DNA from: Trichostrongylus colubriformis | Lineage: Eukaryota > Nematoda > Chromadorea > Rhabditida > Trichostrongylidae | Reading direction: 5' to 3' | DNA length: 64,000 bases | Assembly: GCA_963978905.1 (NCBI GenBank) | Contig: OZ022258.1 | Coordinates: 25,672,716 to 25,736,715, forward strand | Part shown: in pieces, positions 1 to 13,200 of the stretch | How the letters are laid out: every line of letters begins with the position of its first letter | How positions within the stretch are numbered: position 1 is the stretch's first letter | Notes under the pieces: generated by a model | Told to the model about the DNA's origin: nothing | What the model saw: the letters and a program-made list of their open reading frames with translations, nothing else | Database searches by the model: none | Position numbers and translations under genes: made by a program

Positions 1-1100
1 CCAGATAAAAGCCAATTTACCAGGCAAAAAGGCGGTGCTGATAACACACGAGGAGCAACAAATATCGTGGTCTTGAACCACCTTTCAATATGCAGCAATA
101 GGCTGCTGGCAAGAACTACCAGTAAATTGCGCGAGATCCACTGCTGGCTGTAGCGTTTGAATCCATTCATGGCAACCCGTTCCTAGCCTCATTCCCTACT
201 ACGAGTTTTTCTCCACCCTATGTGGCCCTTCCTCACACACTTGCCAGTAGGAACAGAAACCTCTGACAATGATTTTCAGTGCTTGAAAGAACCGGAAGGG
301 GAACAGGGGAGGGAAGCTGAACTGGTAAAGATGCTCTTTGTGAATGAAAAGCGGTAATGAAGAGATAATCTAAGGCAAAACTCCCGTTGAAGAGAGCACC
401 TTCGTGGTCTCAATGCGACCTCATGCTGCTTCACTTCCAGCTGCAGTATTTCACTGGCCGAGTGGCTGCACGAGCGGGGCAACGTTCGCGGTTGATTGGC
501 ATAGTCCCTCAATGTCTGCGTCTGCATCCATATCTCAGCGGCTAGAGATGCAGCGGAGGGGAAAGGGATGAAAAGAGGAGTCCCTTCTCTTGCATTTCCG
601 GATGTTTCATCCAGTTCTTTCCCTGCTGTTGTACTACTTAGCGATGCGCGACTTGCATTAGGACAGACTGAAGTGCCACTAGGTAACTGTTATCTCAGTA
701 ATTATGCTGTCGCTTTTTTGTATAATACTAATGCTCTAAATGAAAGTTTTAATATTTAGGAATGCGAACTTTACTGCTACTCCGTGGATGAGCAGAGAAA
801 ACGCGGTATCATATAAATAAAAGTTTTGCACCAAATCTAGCGTTTTACCCATTTTCTATTGTTGTATGTAATCTATGTTCACTATGATTGCTAATAAAAT
901 TACAGTTATGAAATCTTCCTCAATTTTGACTGTTAAGAATAAAACATTGCGGTTATGATTGGTCCTCAGAAATGCATCCATGAATTTCTCAGGAAGATAC
1001 TAGGTCACAATTCGCATAAAAAAAAACGCTATCAGCTCTCGGTCAGTTCGAGTTCATGCCTGAGCGGCACCATGGATGTTATTTTCATACTCAGACAAGT
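1..1100. other. Left-edge intergenic DNA, no gene recognised
   Basis: I see no spliced or continuous reading frame that looks like a protein here. The open frames present are short and low in coding character. The sequence is of ordinary composition and then runs into the reverse-transcriptase relic. Confidence 0.5.
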
Positions 1101-1185
1101 GATCGAGAAGTACCGTGAGAAGTGTCTCCTGCTACTTAGCATTTCTTGACTTGGGAGAAGCCGACCGTCTACCTTGCCCAGTAAT

Positions 1186-1920
1186 CTGGAACGCGCTTCG
1201 AGAACGGCAGGTACAAGAGAACAGAAGGCTTGCCGGGAATGGATTGCGAGTAAATGTGAAAAAGACCAAGTTATCGAGCTTCGAGGACTGTACGGGGTTC
1301 ATCGTGGGCCTTCATGGAGAGAACATCGAGAGGATTCAGGACTTTCAATACCTAAGAAGTGATATAGCCGCGGAGGGTACCGTAGATCAGGTCGTGAGAG
1401 CTCGAATAAATGCGGCATGGCTAAAATGGAGAGTTCTCAGGAATAGTCTGCAATCAACGGTGTTCGAGGATTCCGAAGGGCAGGTGTGATGATCGGTAAT
1501 AAGGTTTACAATGCTCTATGGCAGCGAATGCTGACCCACACCAAAGAATTACGAGAGATAGCTTAACTTCGCCGAGATAAGGATGCTGAGATGGGCATGC
1601 GGCTGGACGTGGCTCGACAGGGTTAAGAATGAGAACGTCAGACCGGTCATGCAGACGCAAGTTGAGGAAGCAGCGACCAAGATGGTACGGGCACGTGCTG
1701 AGGAGGTCGACAGACCACCCAATTAAAAAGGCTGTGAACTTTGAAAGACCCGGCAAGCGACCACGAGGAGCCCCAAAGAAAAGGTGGAGAGACGTCACCA
1801 AGACTGACCACCTCGCAGAAGTGGACGCCACGGCGGAGGATGCATTGGATAGAAGAAGGCGGCGACAAGTGACAAGAACAGCGGATCCCACGACGGCGCG
1901 GGATAAAACGCTAGGGAGAA
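1186..1920 (+). pseudogene. LINE (RTE-like) reverse-transcriptase C-terminal relic
   Basis: Broken + strand reading frames encode the tail of a non-LTR retrotransposon polyprotein. First comes a thumb-like stretch with NGLRVNVKKTK, FQYLRSDI and VRARINAAWLKWR (about 1220-1440). Then comes the typical C-terminal block with PRWYGHVLRR, GKRPRGAPKKRW and a threonine-rich tail (1629-1905). Frameshifts and stops near 1490-1630 separate the two blocks, so it cannot make a working protein. The catalytic YADD motif and the endonuclease domain are absent, as expected for a 5'-truncated and decayed insertion. The family call rests on recognised motifs of RTE-type endonuclease-reverse transcriptases. Confidence 0.8.
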
Positions 1921-1959
1921 GAAGAGAAAGACTAGGTCACCATTTGTGTTATCTGATAC

Positions 1960-2317
1960 CAGTTGGGCGGGCGCACACTACTGTGCGCGTCACACATGGA
2001 AGCATGCTAATTGGGCTTGATCGTATGAATCGATTAGTATCATCATTGCAACGGTTCACAGAAACAGGGAATTCGCAAAACGGGAATTGCTGCCACGCGA
2101 GAAATCAGTTTCTCGCCATTCGCCTTTCGAGGCTCCTTATCAGCCCTTATCGGTTGATATCAATTCCGTTCCTTCACCACTAATGTTCCCTTACCACCCC
2201 CTATATCACATCAAAAATTCAGAGTCCCAGTTTTGCTGCGAAGCGAGATATGAATTTCCGGTCAAACATACACACACACATACACACCAACAGACACACT
2301 TAGCCGATTATATATAG
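1960..2317 (-). repeat. Helitron-like or foldback repeat with CA microsatellite
   Basis: On the - strand this unit ends with a short hairpin (GCGCACAGTAGTGTGCGC) followed by about 10 nt and CTGG, with the next base T. This resembles a Helitron 3' terminus. The other end carries a CTATATATAA motif and a CA/TG microsatellite near 2268-2300. The same terminus recurs at 4233, 31391, 31642, 48955 and 54833. It has no coding capacity. Confidence 0.5.
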
Positions 2318-2390
2318 TAGGATTACTGCGCAAATGACACGGCAGATTTGTGTGATGTCAAAGTGGCCGATCCCTACTACATATACATTA

Positions 2391-3655
2391 GGTTGTCCCA
2401 AAAGTCTTGTAGGATTTTTTCGATCATCACTTTTTATTATTTTTTCTTCCAACAAACAGCAATCAAGCAACAACGTCTCCACCATTGTTATCGATAACAC
2501 TCTGCCACCACATAGGTAAATCGTAGATTTCCCCCTCCCAGAACTCTGGGTTCCGAGAGTCGAAGAAGTCAGCGATTGCCTTTGCAAGCAGGTCATAATC
2601 AGCGAATTTTCTCTTGACCAGGAAGGATCCAAGAGGATGGGTAAGGTGACAGTCAGAAGGGGTAATGTCCGAAGAATATGGCGGGTGGGGCAGCACATCC
2701 CAGCCGGGCTCCTATAGCTTGGCCTGGGTACACTTCGCGACGTATGCGTGGGCGTTGTCATGAAGGAGGGTGACCGCGGACCTTCTCAGGCGCTTTTCTC
2801 GAACAGCGACGGCGATCTGCTGGAGCTGGTGGGTGTATACGGAAGCGGGTACTGTCTCGCCTTGTGCCAGTACCTCTCGGGAAAGCATTCCTTCCGCGCT
2901 CAGAAGCAGCAGAGTAGAATCTTCTTCGGATGGAGGTCGGACATGGGCTGCGTTGGCGACTCGGCGCCACGTAGCAGCCAAAAGGCGCGGGGTGCGTTGA
3001 TATCGTACATGTCATGTTCATCGCCCGTAGCCAGATAGACGGGAAAGTCGTTGCGATGCGGGCGGAGCAGCAGTGATTGACAGATGCTCACACGGGCACT
3101 TTCGTGAGCATCCGTCAGGGCATGAGATTCATCGCGACAGCACCTTCTGACAACCGGGCTCGTGGAGGCGACGATTTACGGTTGTGGGTGCTTGTCCATT
3201 CCCCCCCCCCTTTCCCCCCCCCCCCCGCCCCTGCTACCTTGCGCATGGTGGTTCCAGGAACGCGCGAACGGCGGAGAGCAGCGTCTCGTCGAATGCATGT
3301 GGGCGTCCCGTGAGTGGCTTGTCTTCCATGTCAATTTCGCCGTTGCTGAAGCTGATGAGCCAGCGGTGCACGGTCTCGTAGCTCACACATCCCTTGCCCA
3401 ATGCAGCGTTAACGGAGTGGCAAGCTTCCGTCGCTTTGGTGCCGCAAGACACTCATAGTAGATGACACCGCGTGTTGGGTGGGCATCGACTACGGGCACT
3501 GTAGCTCACTCCACGGAATCTGGTGGGTCAATATATATTTTCCCTGAAAGCTTAGAGAACGTTCTACCATATTCCTGAACCGCCTAAACCTGCCTCGAAG
3601 TAAACAAGAGTTGTTGATTTTTTGAGAAAAATCCTACAAGATTTTTGGGACAACC
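2391..3655 (-). mobile_element. Mariner A, degenerate full-length copy
   Basis: The element is flanked by TA (2389-2390 and 3656-3657). It has inverted termini beginning GGTTGTCCCAAAA and ending TTTTTGGGACAACC. The - strand carries mariner transposase fragments. The N-terminal helix-turn-helix region includes SYETVHRWLISFSNGEID near 3234-3452. The second catalytic Asp context LLHDNAHAYVA is near 2745. The last Asp context PHPPYSSDITPSD and the C-terminal DLPMWWQSVIDNNG lie at 2463-2696. Frameshifts break the frame, and two oligo-C runs (3201-3210 and 3214-3226) interrupt the middle. At about 1.27 kb it is near the normal mariner length, but inactive. Confidence 0.9.
3201..3226 (+). repeat. 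Oligo-C tract (C10 + C13)
   Basis: Ten C, three T and thirteen C in a row, inside mariner A. The G-rich complement could form a G-quadruplex. Confidence 0.9.
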
Positions 3656-3657
3656 TA

Positions 3658-4233
3658 ATATAAAATGTTTCGTCCGTCTGTGCGTCCGTCCGTCCCTTTG
3701 TCCGTCCATCCGCCCCTCCGTCTGTCACAAAATAGGGTATTATACGAAAAACGACCTGTGGAGATGGGTGCAAGTGTGGTATGGGTAGGGCATGGGAAAA
3801 GAAGTAAAGAGCACACATGGACCATGATAAGCTCCACCCACGCTGGGCGAGACAAGTCGTGAAATGTTCCGCTTTCAGACCGAAAATTGTTAATTGGGTT
3901 CGAATGTGCCCCAAACGTGAGGGATGGGTGGGCTGTGGTCAGAAATGAGTCCCCTTAAAGTCATGAAAGAGGCGTGGGCGCAGTAGGCGGAGCATTTGCA
4001 ACAGTGGGCGGAGCATGGGCACCAAATGGGAAACGACCTGTGGAGATGGGACAGGTATGGGATGGGTAGGGCATTAGACAAAAAGCAAGGAGCTCCCATG
4101 CACCAAGTTGAGCTCCGCCCACGATGGGCAAAGCGTGCAGTGGAATACTTTGTCCTCAAAAAGAAGAGCAATTCCGATCGACCTACTGACGCACATGATG
4201 TTTCGCGCACAGTAGTGTGCGCCAGCTAACTGG
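3658..4233 (+). repeat. Helitron-like non-autonomous unit with tandem repeats
   Basis: Starts directly after the TA of mariner A with a CGTC/TCCG microsatellite (3666-3725). It continues with two copies (about 3751 and 4034, period about 283 bp) of a unit beginning GACCTGTGGAGATGGG. It ends in the hairpin GCGCACAGTAGTGTGCGC plus CTGG at 4233. The same unit is arrayed at 53761-54833. No protein is encoded. Confidence 0.65.
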
Positions 4234-5513
4234 TACTAAATAACCGATATAGAAGAAATTAATATCGCATAATTCTACACTGTGGTAAGCGTTGCGCTGA
4301 GCGCTAGCCCATCTGGTATCTTTACAGACACCTGTCACAGTTCGGAATTTCTTGGAGTTCAACGGTCGAAATATTCGTTGCTGCAATTTGAAATACGAAC
4401 TATATTCATTTGCTGAGTACTCAGCGCCTTAGAGTTGTCGGTGGTTAATAATCTCAGTGACCACTGCATATTACACCTCTACAGACGGCCATCTCTTCTT
4501 GAAAGTTCACATAATTCAATAGACGGCAGACAGCAATGCTAACCACAAACGATGGTAGGATGCAAGTAACGCGAGCGCCATACTGTACCGCACCTAAAAG
4601 GCTCCAATGTGCTTATAGTTCCGCCTTGAGCAGCGCACCCTAAATGACTTATGTACAATATCTGTACGGCTCTAGAAGGGTACCATTCGTGATAGTTGAC
4701 GTATCTAGCAAGTCTTCTCATTGTGAAGATAGCTTATTGTGCTACTGCACAGGCTGCATCCCTATAAATAAGACATGAAGCCAGTCTCAGAATTTCATCC
4801 AAGGGAGGCACCGTAAGCTTGCAGTTAGATTAGCTCTCGCAGCTTTGTCGGTTCTTCCTTCCATTTCGGACCTCTTCCACCTCTTTCGTCGCCTTGAACA
4901 CACCGTGACTCTCCTGAACGTCTCGATACCCGTGATACTTATGAACCTTTACTCAGAACACCAAATGAGCTGGGCATCAATTCAATAAGATCTGGCTATG
5001 GTCGAGTTGGCGAATTCGTGATGATTTTTTTGTGTTTACATTTCTTGAGAACCGTATGACAGATTTTAATAGTTCTTAAATGTCGGAATAAGGATACTTA
5101 TTTGAGCATCGACCGCATCGACACTACACCATTCCTATGGTCAACTAACGCTTTTCTTCATCGAATCGAAGCTGAAGTTATTAATGAAGGAGGGTTCCAC
5201 ATTGCGATATCCGTTGGGAAGCGCATGAATTTTTCTCTCGCAAGTCAATGGACAGCTGAAAAGATACCAAATTTAGGAGCGTTCTGCTGTCCATAGCACT
5301 GCCCGGTTCGTGTTGCATCACTTTGCACGTGGAAAGTACTAGAAGTCCCTCCACTTTCTTGCCATCTCCACTGAGTGCGATGACCTTCGCCGGACCCAGC
5401 AGCATTCCCATGAGAAGGACATCGAAAGATATGCATCAAGAATAGCGCTGCGCGATGCATTCTCCTATAAGTAGAGTTACTATGCCGTGTATGATCGTGT
5501 ACGGTCCAACTAT
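4234..5513. other. Intergenic stretch, nothing recognised
   Basis: No convincing exon, RNA gene or transposon end is seen between the Helitron-like unit and mariner B. Confidence 0.45.
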
Positions 5514-5515
5514 TA

Positions 5516-6780
5516 GGTTGGCAACTAATTAATTGCGGATTTTTGTTAAAAATCAAAGACCTTTTTTCATAGAACTGAATAACTTTACTCTGTAATGTAT
5601 TGCCCATTTTTATCAATGATCTTTTGCCATCTTTCAGGTAGCATCATAATTCCGCGTTCATAAAACTTCTGGTTTTTACCAGTAAAAAACTGAGTCAGGT
5701 ACGATTTGACCTCATCATCACTACTGAAATTTTTACCACTCAAAGAATTTTGCAATGATCGAAACAAAAAGTAAACCGATGGTGCAAGGTCGGGACTTTA
5801 TGGTGGATGTGGCAAAACATCCGAACCAAGCTCCGATAATTTTTGCCGAGTGGCCAAAGATGTGGCATTATCATGATGGAATACAACACTTTTTCGGTTA
5901 ATTAATTCGGGTCGCTTTTCTCGAATTGCATTGTTTAATTTTGTCAATCGTGCAATGTAGACATCAGAATTGATCGTTTGGTTGGATGGTAGGAGTTCAA
6001 AAAGACAATTCCTTTGTAACCCCATCACACTGACAACAAAACCTTCTTTTGGTGAATATCAGCTTTTGCTCTTGTTTGAGCTGGTTCACCTGGGGGGCTC
6101 CACGATCTTTTTTGCTGGACATTATTGTAAGCAACCCATTTTTCATCGCCAGGGATGATTCTTCTCAAAGTGGATCATTTTTACTACGTTTCTCTAGCAA
6201 ATCGCAGATGTTGATGCGCTGCATAAATGCGATCCCTTCAGTTCCTGAGGATCCCATATATTCAGTTTTGACACGTACCTAAGTTGTTCTAAATGCTTTT
6301 CAAGGCATGTATGTGATATCTGTAGCTTTTCCGCAATCTCGCGTGTTATGTGTACGATCCGAATCAAACATTGCCCTGATTGGGCCGTTGTCAACTCCAA
6401 CTGAACGACCAGAGCGTTTCTCATCTATGAGAGAAAAATCACCAGAAGGAAATTAGGCAAACCAATTTTGGCACTGCCGATCTTTCAAGGCTTCGGCACC
6501 ATAATTAGCACATAAGTTTTTGTGAGCTTGCGATGTGTTTTTCCCTTTAAGGAAATAATAAAGCAAAATATGACGAAAATGAATGTTTTGATTCTCCACT
6601 TTTCAGCACACGCTAAAAGAAAATAATGCAACCGATCAAGAAACTTTCTTTACTGATTGATAGCAGGATTGCCTACTATTACATAACAATATGTGTTTAA
6701 CATTTGGCCTACCCCAGTAAAGCTAAATATTCAACTAAAGCCATCTATGAGTGAAATCCGCAATGACTTAGTTGCCGACC
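5516..6780 (-). mobile_element. Mariner B, cecropia/Hsmar1-like, degenerate
   Basis: Flanking TA at 5514-5515 and 6781-6782. Inverted termini are GGTTGGCAACTAA... and ...TTAGTTGCCGACC. On the - strand the decayed transposase retains the second helix-turn-helix (TREIAEKLQISHTCLEKHL, near 6290-6340), the HHDNATSLATRQKL block around the second Asp (about 5840-5880) and the C-terminus (FRSLQNSLSGK, LPERWQKIIDKNGQYI, 5585-5767). These motifs match the cecropia/Hsmar1 type, a different lineage from the other mariners in this window. Frameshifts and stops show it is dead. Confidence 0.9.
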
Positions 6781-6846
6781 TAATAGATCACCTTACGCAG
6801 TGGTGCGGTGACCTAGTTGGACCCTACTAACGCACATCCGCAAGCA

Positions 6847-6944
6847 TTCGCTAACTTCTCTTCCAGTGCAGCATATGGAAGGCCGTGCTCCATCACAAGA
6901 AAAAAGCTCGAAAGAAGTGGGATGTCGTGATCTTGAGCATTCTA
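6847..6944 (+). other. Exon-like island, function unknown
   Basis: A strong acceptor (CTTCTCTTCCAG, preceded by a CTAAC branch-like motif) and a donor (AAG followed by GTTCGT) bound a stretch open in two frames. One frame reads a very basic segment with KKKARKKWDVVILSIL. No matching exons were found on either side, so this may be chance or a fragment of an unrecognised gene. Confidence 0.25.
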
Positions 6945-6949
6945 AGGTT

Positions 6950-8900
6950 CGTCTATTCAACATTTATAACATTGACCAAACTGATTGGGTCCACGAAGTG
7001 GAACCTGTGAACAGAACGGAGGAGTGGCTGTTAACCATCTACATAGAAAAACATCAATTGCCATGAAAACTGGAGCAAGACATGTGGGGAATACGAAAAA
7101 CCACAGAGGTATAGAAGCTAATAGGTTGGGTATGATTGAAAACGTTGCCGTTCCGATGCAGAATCTCATTGTCAGGAGTATTTCGAATGCAGTTGAGTGA
7201 ACATTGGGTACGCATAGATCCAACGATTCTGCATTCAGCAATCGTGCAAATCGCACTTTCGCAGGGAATGACACCACCCTAGTAACGTATGAGCAATTGC
7301 AAGCCAGTATCAGAAATAAGAAAAAATAATAAATGTCAATAGGGGAGATAGTTGCTCTAGAGCTCGGAGGCAGACTCAGGCCTCTGTCGAGGAATCCTAT
7401 ACAGTGCGTAATTCTAGAGGTCACAATACTGTGATTTACCCCTATAGAGAGCTTGGAAAACTGCACACAGCGACTGCATCGAAATCCCTCGGTTGGGGAT
7501 GGAAAGAGTAAAGAGGAGAATGTGATAAAATAGGACTGTTAAAGGTGCATAGGGTTCAAATAATAAAAAAATAAACTATTATCCAAGTTAATCCTCACTT
7601 ACAAATCCCGAGAGGGAGCCAAGGTATGGTACAAAAGTTTCAAGTCACCGCGAACAGGTAAGCTATGCGCGTTATTACAGATTCTTGATGCCTGTAGTCC
7701 GCAATTTCAAGATGACCAAGGAAATAATGTACCCTCTAACCTGATGGGTTGGCCAATCGCAGTCGCCCTCCCGTTGGTCCCCTGGAACCGGAAACGCGTA
7801 CACAGAGTACAGAGGAACCTGCGATTCACTGACTAGCCAGGGGCCATATTATGTATCCACAGGCCACAGCATGGATGATACTCAAGAAGCTATGAGATGA
7901 ATATAAACAAAATAGCTATGTATGGGCTACTTTCATATGTTACTACGACTGCAAGCACATAAACTGGTGCTACCAACCCACTATATAAGCGGAAATAGCA
8001 TTTGTATCACGCATGGCGCATCCACAAGTAGGCAGGCCAAGGCTTATCGCTCCTTACCACAACCGATAAAAAAGCTTGCTCGACGATTCTGTCAAAATAA
8101 CTCCTTTCTAAACGTATGGTGTAGCTCCAGTAGACCTTAGAAAGTGGCAACCTCGTAGATCCCGCATACAAGATCTGGTTACAAGGGTTCTCGTCAGAAT
8201 GAAGTTACGACCCTTTGAAAGGAAGCACTTTTCGATTTCGTTGGATTCACCCCGGGAAATTCTTAAGAGAATATTTCTGGTCTAATTCATTCCTTGCTAA
8301 ACATGTAGCAGAGCTTTAGCAGCTGTTAGAAAAAGGGGCTACTTCATGGATCATGCACACGAAATCAGCCTTATGATGGTGGGTTTGAAAAAAGATACTA
8401 CCGCTTGAAGTGGGGCACTTGAAATCTTGTCGGATTTCCTCAACTAAGATTGTACCTAAGGAACTATGCCACCATTAGAGAAACTTAACCGCCATTAGGT
8501 TAGGGTAAGGGAGTTACTACTAATGTAGGTTACGCTACTTCAAAATATTATATTAGGACTTGAGGGCTTGCAGCCTCGCTATGGCAAAGGAGCGCGCCAT
8601 CTGGTTTCTATTAGTTAACAAGATCTTTATCCTTTTTTTTCATCGTTTCTCCCTGCGGCACTACTTTATGCCTTTTTATCCTTCTCCCGTGTCATGGAAA
8701 TATGAGCACATATTCCCTGGTTGACGATGCTTTCGTTCCAGAATAAATATTGGATTTTGTTAGGTTCTTGTTTTTCTTTTTTTTGACACGAGTTTCGTCC
8801 GTTTTTCTCCATGGGCTCTTTGTGTCCTTGGTAAATCGCAATGACTGGGTATGAAGCCATAGAAGTACCGGGAACTGAACAGGGGGTAGAATGTGTGGAG
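6950..8900. other. Intergenic DNA, no gene recognised
   Basis: Short unsupported frames only. No transposon terminus was identified. Confidence 0.45.
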
Positions 8901-8911
8901 GCCCCTTCGAG

Positions 8912-8931
8912 CCCCCCCCCCCCCCCCCCCC
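8912..8931 (+). repeat. C20 homopolymer tract
   Basis: Twenty consecutive cytosines; the complement is a G20 run with quadruplex potential. Confidence 0.95.
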
Positions 8932-9151
8932 GAAATTTCCCTCGACGCGCCACTCAAACAAGCATTGTCCGAAATCCAATCCGCGGTCAATACCAACAGC
9001 TTTCTGGACTCCTTGAAATGACAAGACTGTACTAATCGTAGAAGGAGCAATTTACAATTTGACATCGGTTCACCCCGCAAGTCATGCGTGGTAACCAATG
9101 CGGATAGTGTGCGCTCTGTCTTCTATCCATTTACCGCTCTTTCTATAGCCT

Positions 9152-9637
9152 TTATTAAAGGCACATTCCAGGTTTACTGGGATATCACGTCTCCTGCCGT
9201 GGATGGATAGTTCGACCCAAGCTACAAAGGCTGTACCTTTACCGAGGCGTGGATGTCAGTTCCTGGAGCGTGCAGAGCTAAAGAATCTCTCGCATTAGCT
9301 CGGCCCCGCCCACCCCAGCCGGGGGTATGCTGCAAGTGTTCCGGTGCCTAGTGTGGGGTCAGGTCACTCAGTTCACGAGACGATTGGTTTACTGCCAATT
9401 TCAAGATTTTGGCTACGTAGCTGGTCTACCTATGTCAAAGATAAGAGTCGAAGACTGAAGGCAGACCCCCAGCTGGGGTGGGTGGGGCCGAGCTGTTGTG
9501 CTGGATTCTTTGGCTCTGCGCGCTCCAGGAACTGACACTCACGCCTCGGTAAAGGTACACCTACGTGGCTTGGGTCGAACTATCCATCCACGACATGTGA
9601 TGTGACATCCCAATAATCCTGGAATATGCCTTTAAAC
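9152..9637. mobile_element. Foldback MITE (long inverted repeat)
   Basis: Left arm about 9152-9325 and right arm about 9470-9637 are inverted copies. Shared blocks include GGCACATTCCAGG/CCTGGAATATGCC, GATGGATAGTTCGACCCAAGC and its complement, the TACCTTTACCGAGGCGTG block, and a GC-rich inner block (GGCCCCGCCCACCCCAGC). The spacer is about 145 bp with no coding capacity. A single-arm relative lies at 33181-33400. Confidence 0.8.
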
Positions 9638-10123
9638 TATTTCTCAGAAATTTGCCATTTGTAGAGCTCATTAGCTGTTAAGCTCTCCCAAAGGCGCCAA
9701 CAGCTATAGTTAAGCATGTATAATTGCTGAATATAATTAAAGGTTCATTTAGTGCCGCAATGGAGGAACAACTGGAGTGAAATGGTCAAGACGCGAGAGA
9801 GAATCCTCCTCCTCTATCATTCCCATCACTTTCCCGATATCCACGGATTTTGTAAGTCTCACACCGTGTAAACTCAACAACTCTCGTGGGTTCCTTGCAG
9901 TCTCCAACCTTTTGCCAATACAATTTCGTGGAAAGAACTAGATGAACGAAAGAAATGTCAGTTTTATCGTTACATGCAGTTGGTTGAAATAAAATGAAAG
10001 ACAAATATTCACATGAATTGAAAATATGAACATCGAAGGAGCATTCAAAGACTTTTTCAGGCAAGTGAACAACGTGAATCACAAATGTCATTGATGCAGA
10101 ACTCATTGCTGAGCCATTTATGA

Positions 10124-10292
10124 TTATGGGAAGTCATCCCTGAGCAGAAACATACTCGTCACTTCAACCTGTTCCTCCCACTGGTGCCTACACAGAGGGC
10201 ATCTCTTATGATTAACTGGTGGATGACCATCTAGTATGTCAAAATTGTTATTGGTCCTACGATCAGCGGCTTCATACCAGCGAACAACGCAT
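10124..10292 (-). CDS. RING gene, last exon (second half of cysteine array, stop)
   Basis: Acceptor TTCCAG on the - strand opens the exon. The first base completes an Arg codon from the previous exon, so the reading runs GCRRCVVRW across the junction. The exon carries the final pair CPLCRHQW and a hydrophobic tail (TSMFLLRDDFP) before TAA at 10124-10126. Fifty-five codons plus stop fit exactly in phase. Confidence 0.92.
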
Positions 10293-13200
10293 CTGGAATT
10301 AATCAATTATCAAAGGAATACAAGTAAATTAACAAATTGAAGACGGAATCCACGCGCGCCCTGACTCTTTCCACCTCATGGGAGAAAGTCGCTCGGCTTG
10401 AAAGGCGGTGGTAGGGTGAAAGGACCATTGAATATGGAAATCATACTTTGAAGTGCGACATTGAAGGAAAAACGAAAAGAAATGGTCACAACCTCAAGAA
10501 AAGAGACTCTTCCCATGGTTATTCTCAAACGGTCGCTGGAGGGCAGGCCACGTTACCTATTCGCGACCGTGTCAGTTTCCAGTGGCGAGCATGAAGTCGG
10601 CCTGTTCGACCGTGTCAGCCATATGTGGCTGACAGACGTTTCATGGACGTCCTGATAGCATCTTTGAATATTCAAAAAGTTTTTCGGGTTAAGCAACTTT
10701 ACCTCTCTCTTGTCATGCAAGCCATAGACCGGAGGAAGGGGGCCCATACCCTTATGAAGACCCCTTAAAGCCACCAGGAGGGGGTAATTTTGGCTTACGG
10801 TATAACAGACGTAGTGTGGACGAGTTTAAGTGACCGCCGTTGCACAAACTCGCCAATTTGACGCCTTGGCATGGTGCCAAGATGAGGTGTTTCTATTATA
10901 AATTTGCTTTTTTCCTTTTACTTTTTCCTTTGTTCTTTCTTATATTGTTTCTAGATGTACTTACATGAATGCTAATGTAGTGGGAATGGCCACTCCACTG
11001 CGCTGGGAGTCAGGTGCTACAACTAACGTTGGCCCGCGGACCCCTTCCGGTTACTTTAACCGTCGGCTGGGAGAAAAGTAGTTTGCACTAGAACTTCACC
11101 TATGGCGATTATTCAGGGTGCTTATTACGAACACAACTTCCGCTTTTGGTCCCGATGCCAAAGTGGCGCCTGCCGCATTGTTGCCAACCTCTCTCACCAA
11201 ACTCGCTGGAAACTTAAATACGGAGGTTATTAATGGCGATGATCACAAATATGACACCCGTTTTTGGGGTTGGCGTCAATTTCGTGCAACTGCACCAAAA
11301 TGGCGCAACATCTTGTTTTCAGCAAAATCGCTGAAACATAGTCTACAAGGGTTATTTGGGGGCCAAACACAAATGTGGCACCCTGGTGACGCTCAGTGCC
11401 ACGGTAGCGGTGCTAGTATAATTGAGACACCACTGCTCCTGCGATTTTTACCAAAGCCTTAAGGGGGAAAGGAACCCTTCCTTGTTCACTAAATCTTGAA
11501 GGAAAATAAACGCTTGAGTGGGCAAATTGACTATTTAATTGATACTTGATTGATTAATTTCATAATCATGATCAGCATTCTGATAACCCTCAAACGACAA
11601 CTCTAAACGAAATAGATGGGGAAATGACTACTTTAAACAAGATAGATGGAAAATTACTCTGAAATTTGGTGCAACTGCACCGAATTCATGCCAACGTCAA
11701 AAAAGGATGTGATATTCGCGATCAGCACCCCCAATAGCCCCTACAGGTAAAGCTTCAGCGCAAATTCTCTTTTGACCATTTAACGGTGTCTAGGGTGATA
11801 GTTGAATAGTGCCAAGAGTCGCTTTCCCCTCCTGAAATACAGGCAAAAATAGCGTAGACCCCGAGCAGAGCAAAAAAAAACTTTAAAAACAGAGTAAATC
11901 GAAAAATAGTTTCGTAGGACCGTGTCAGCCACATATGGCTGACAGCAAACCGCCGGCCGCAATCGATCCAGTCAGAACGCGCCATTTTTCGAAAACAGGT
12001 GTGGTGATGAAAGGGCTAAAAAACGCCTGCTCCACAGCTCAGTGACGTACACTTCACCGACAGTTCCACAACAGAGGCTTTTCAGGACTCCAGTATTCAT
12101 GTGAATGACTCACTTCAATAGTTCCCCACTACCCACACTATGCCTGTCACTGTCTTGGAGCAACAGCACAATCGGACAGACGCCTTCACAGTGTCATATA
12201 TTCTCAAATGAATGGTAGCTACCGTGAAGGATAGCGCTATGGAGATAGGGGTCCCGCAAAACCTGTCAGCATTTGTAATAGAGAGAGATAAATGGCATAA
12301 AATCAACCTTGCACAAGACTCACACGATAATTTAGACTGGATTATCGCGATTACCAATGAAAGCAGACGTACTAAGTGGCTAACCAGTGAATAGAAAAAT
12401 GCAGAAAAAAGACCACAGAAAACACTTAAATTCGGATTCTACAAGATATTTACAATATCGGTTATTGCAGGAGTCCATGAGGAGCTCGTACGACAAGACC
12501 CGACGAAAAGCGAGTAGTAGACAAGAGGGAGGCAGAACAAGGGACGCGGATCACATAGTTGCCACCGCTTCCACATACCAAGTCCGATATGGCTAACGGT
12601 TTGTCTAGTTTTATGGGCGATGAAGGAGTAATCACTAATAATCGGCAGCAGGGTTGTCAGTTACAGACTGACTATCCCCCCCCCCTGCCCCCTCCCCTCC
12701 CCTCACAGTAGAAAGTATGCTACCCCATGAATATCGAAAACTATGCCTTCAAAGCAGCTAGACAGACACTCCATCGAGCTCATTAACTGAAAACCCACAA
12801 TCACTACGATAGCCTAGGTTATTGCTGTGATGGGGAATAGTATGAGTTTAAAAAGTAGCATCCACTAGTGGAAGTTTAAGTGTAACGAAACGAACCTTCG
12901 GCAGCCAATCAACTGCTGACAGTACAAACAACCGACAGGATCATATGGAACTTCCTCAAAACAGATAGTACATCGCCCAAAGGCGTCGCTTCTGAAACAA
13001 CAAAATTTAATTAATACGCTGCAGTATCCAGGATTGCGCAGCAGTTCATTCATAGTAATACAAGGCAATTTAACACATATTAGCGCTATCATAAACAAGA
13101 GAGGTCAGTATGACATTGAGGAAGCAAGAGATCAAAACAACATAACCATCATTCTATAAGAAGAACAATATGTCATCATTACCTGATCACCGTATCATCA

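Larger units (their letters stand above)
10293..12895. other. Last intron of the RING gene (2.6 kb), repeat-rich
   Basis: No exon of either strand was identified. It contains the paired 22-bp near-palindromes at 10613 and 11923, a diffuse inverted-repeat family at about 11115-11740 and a C10 run at 12676-12685. Confidence 0.7.
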
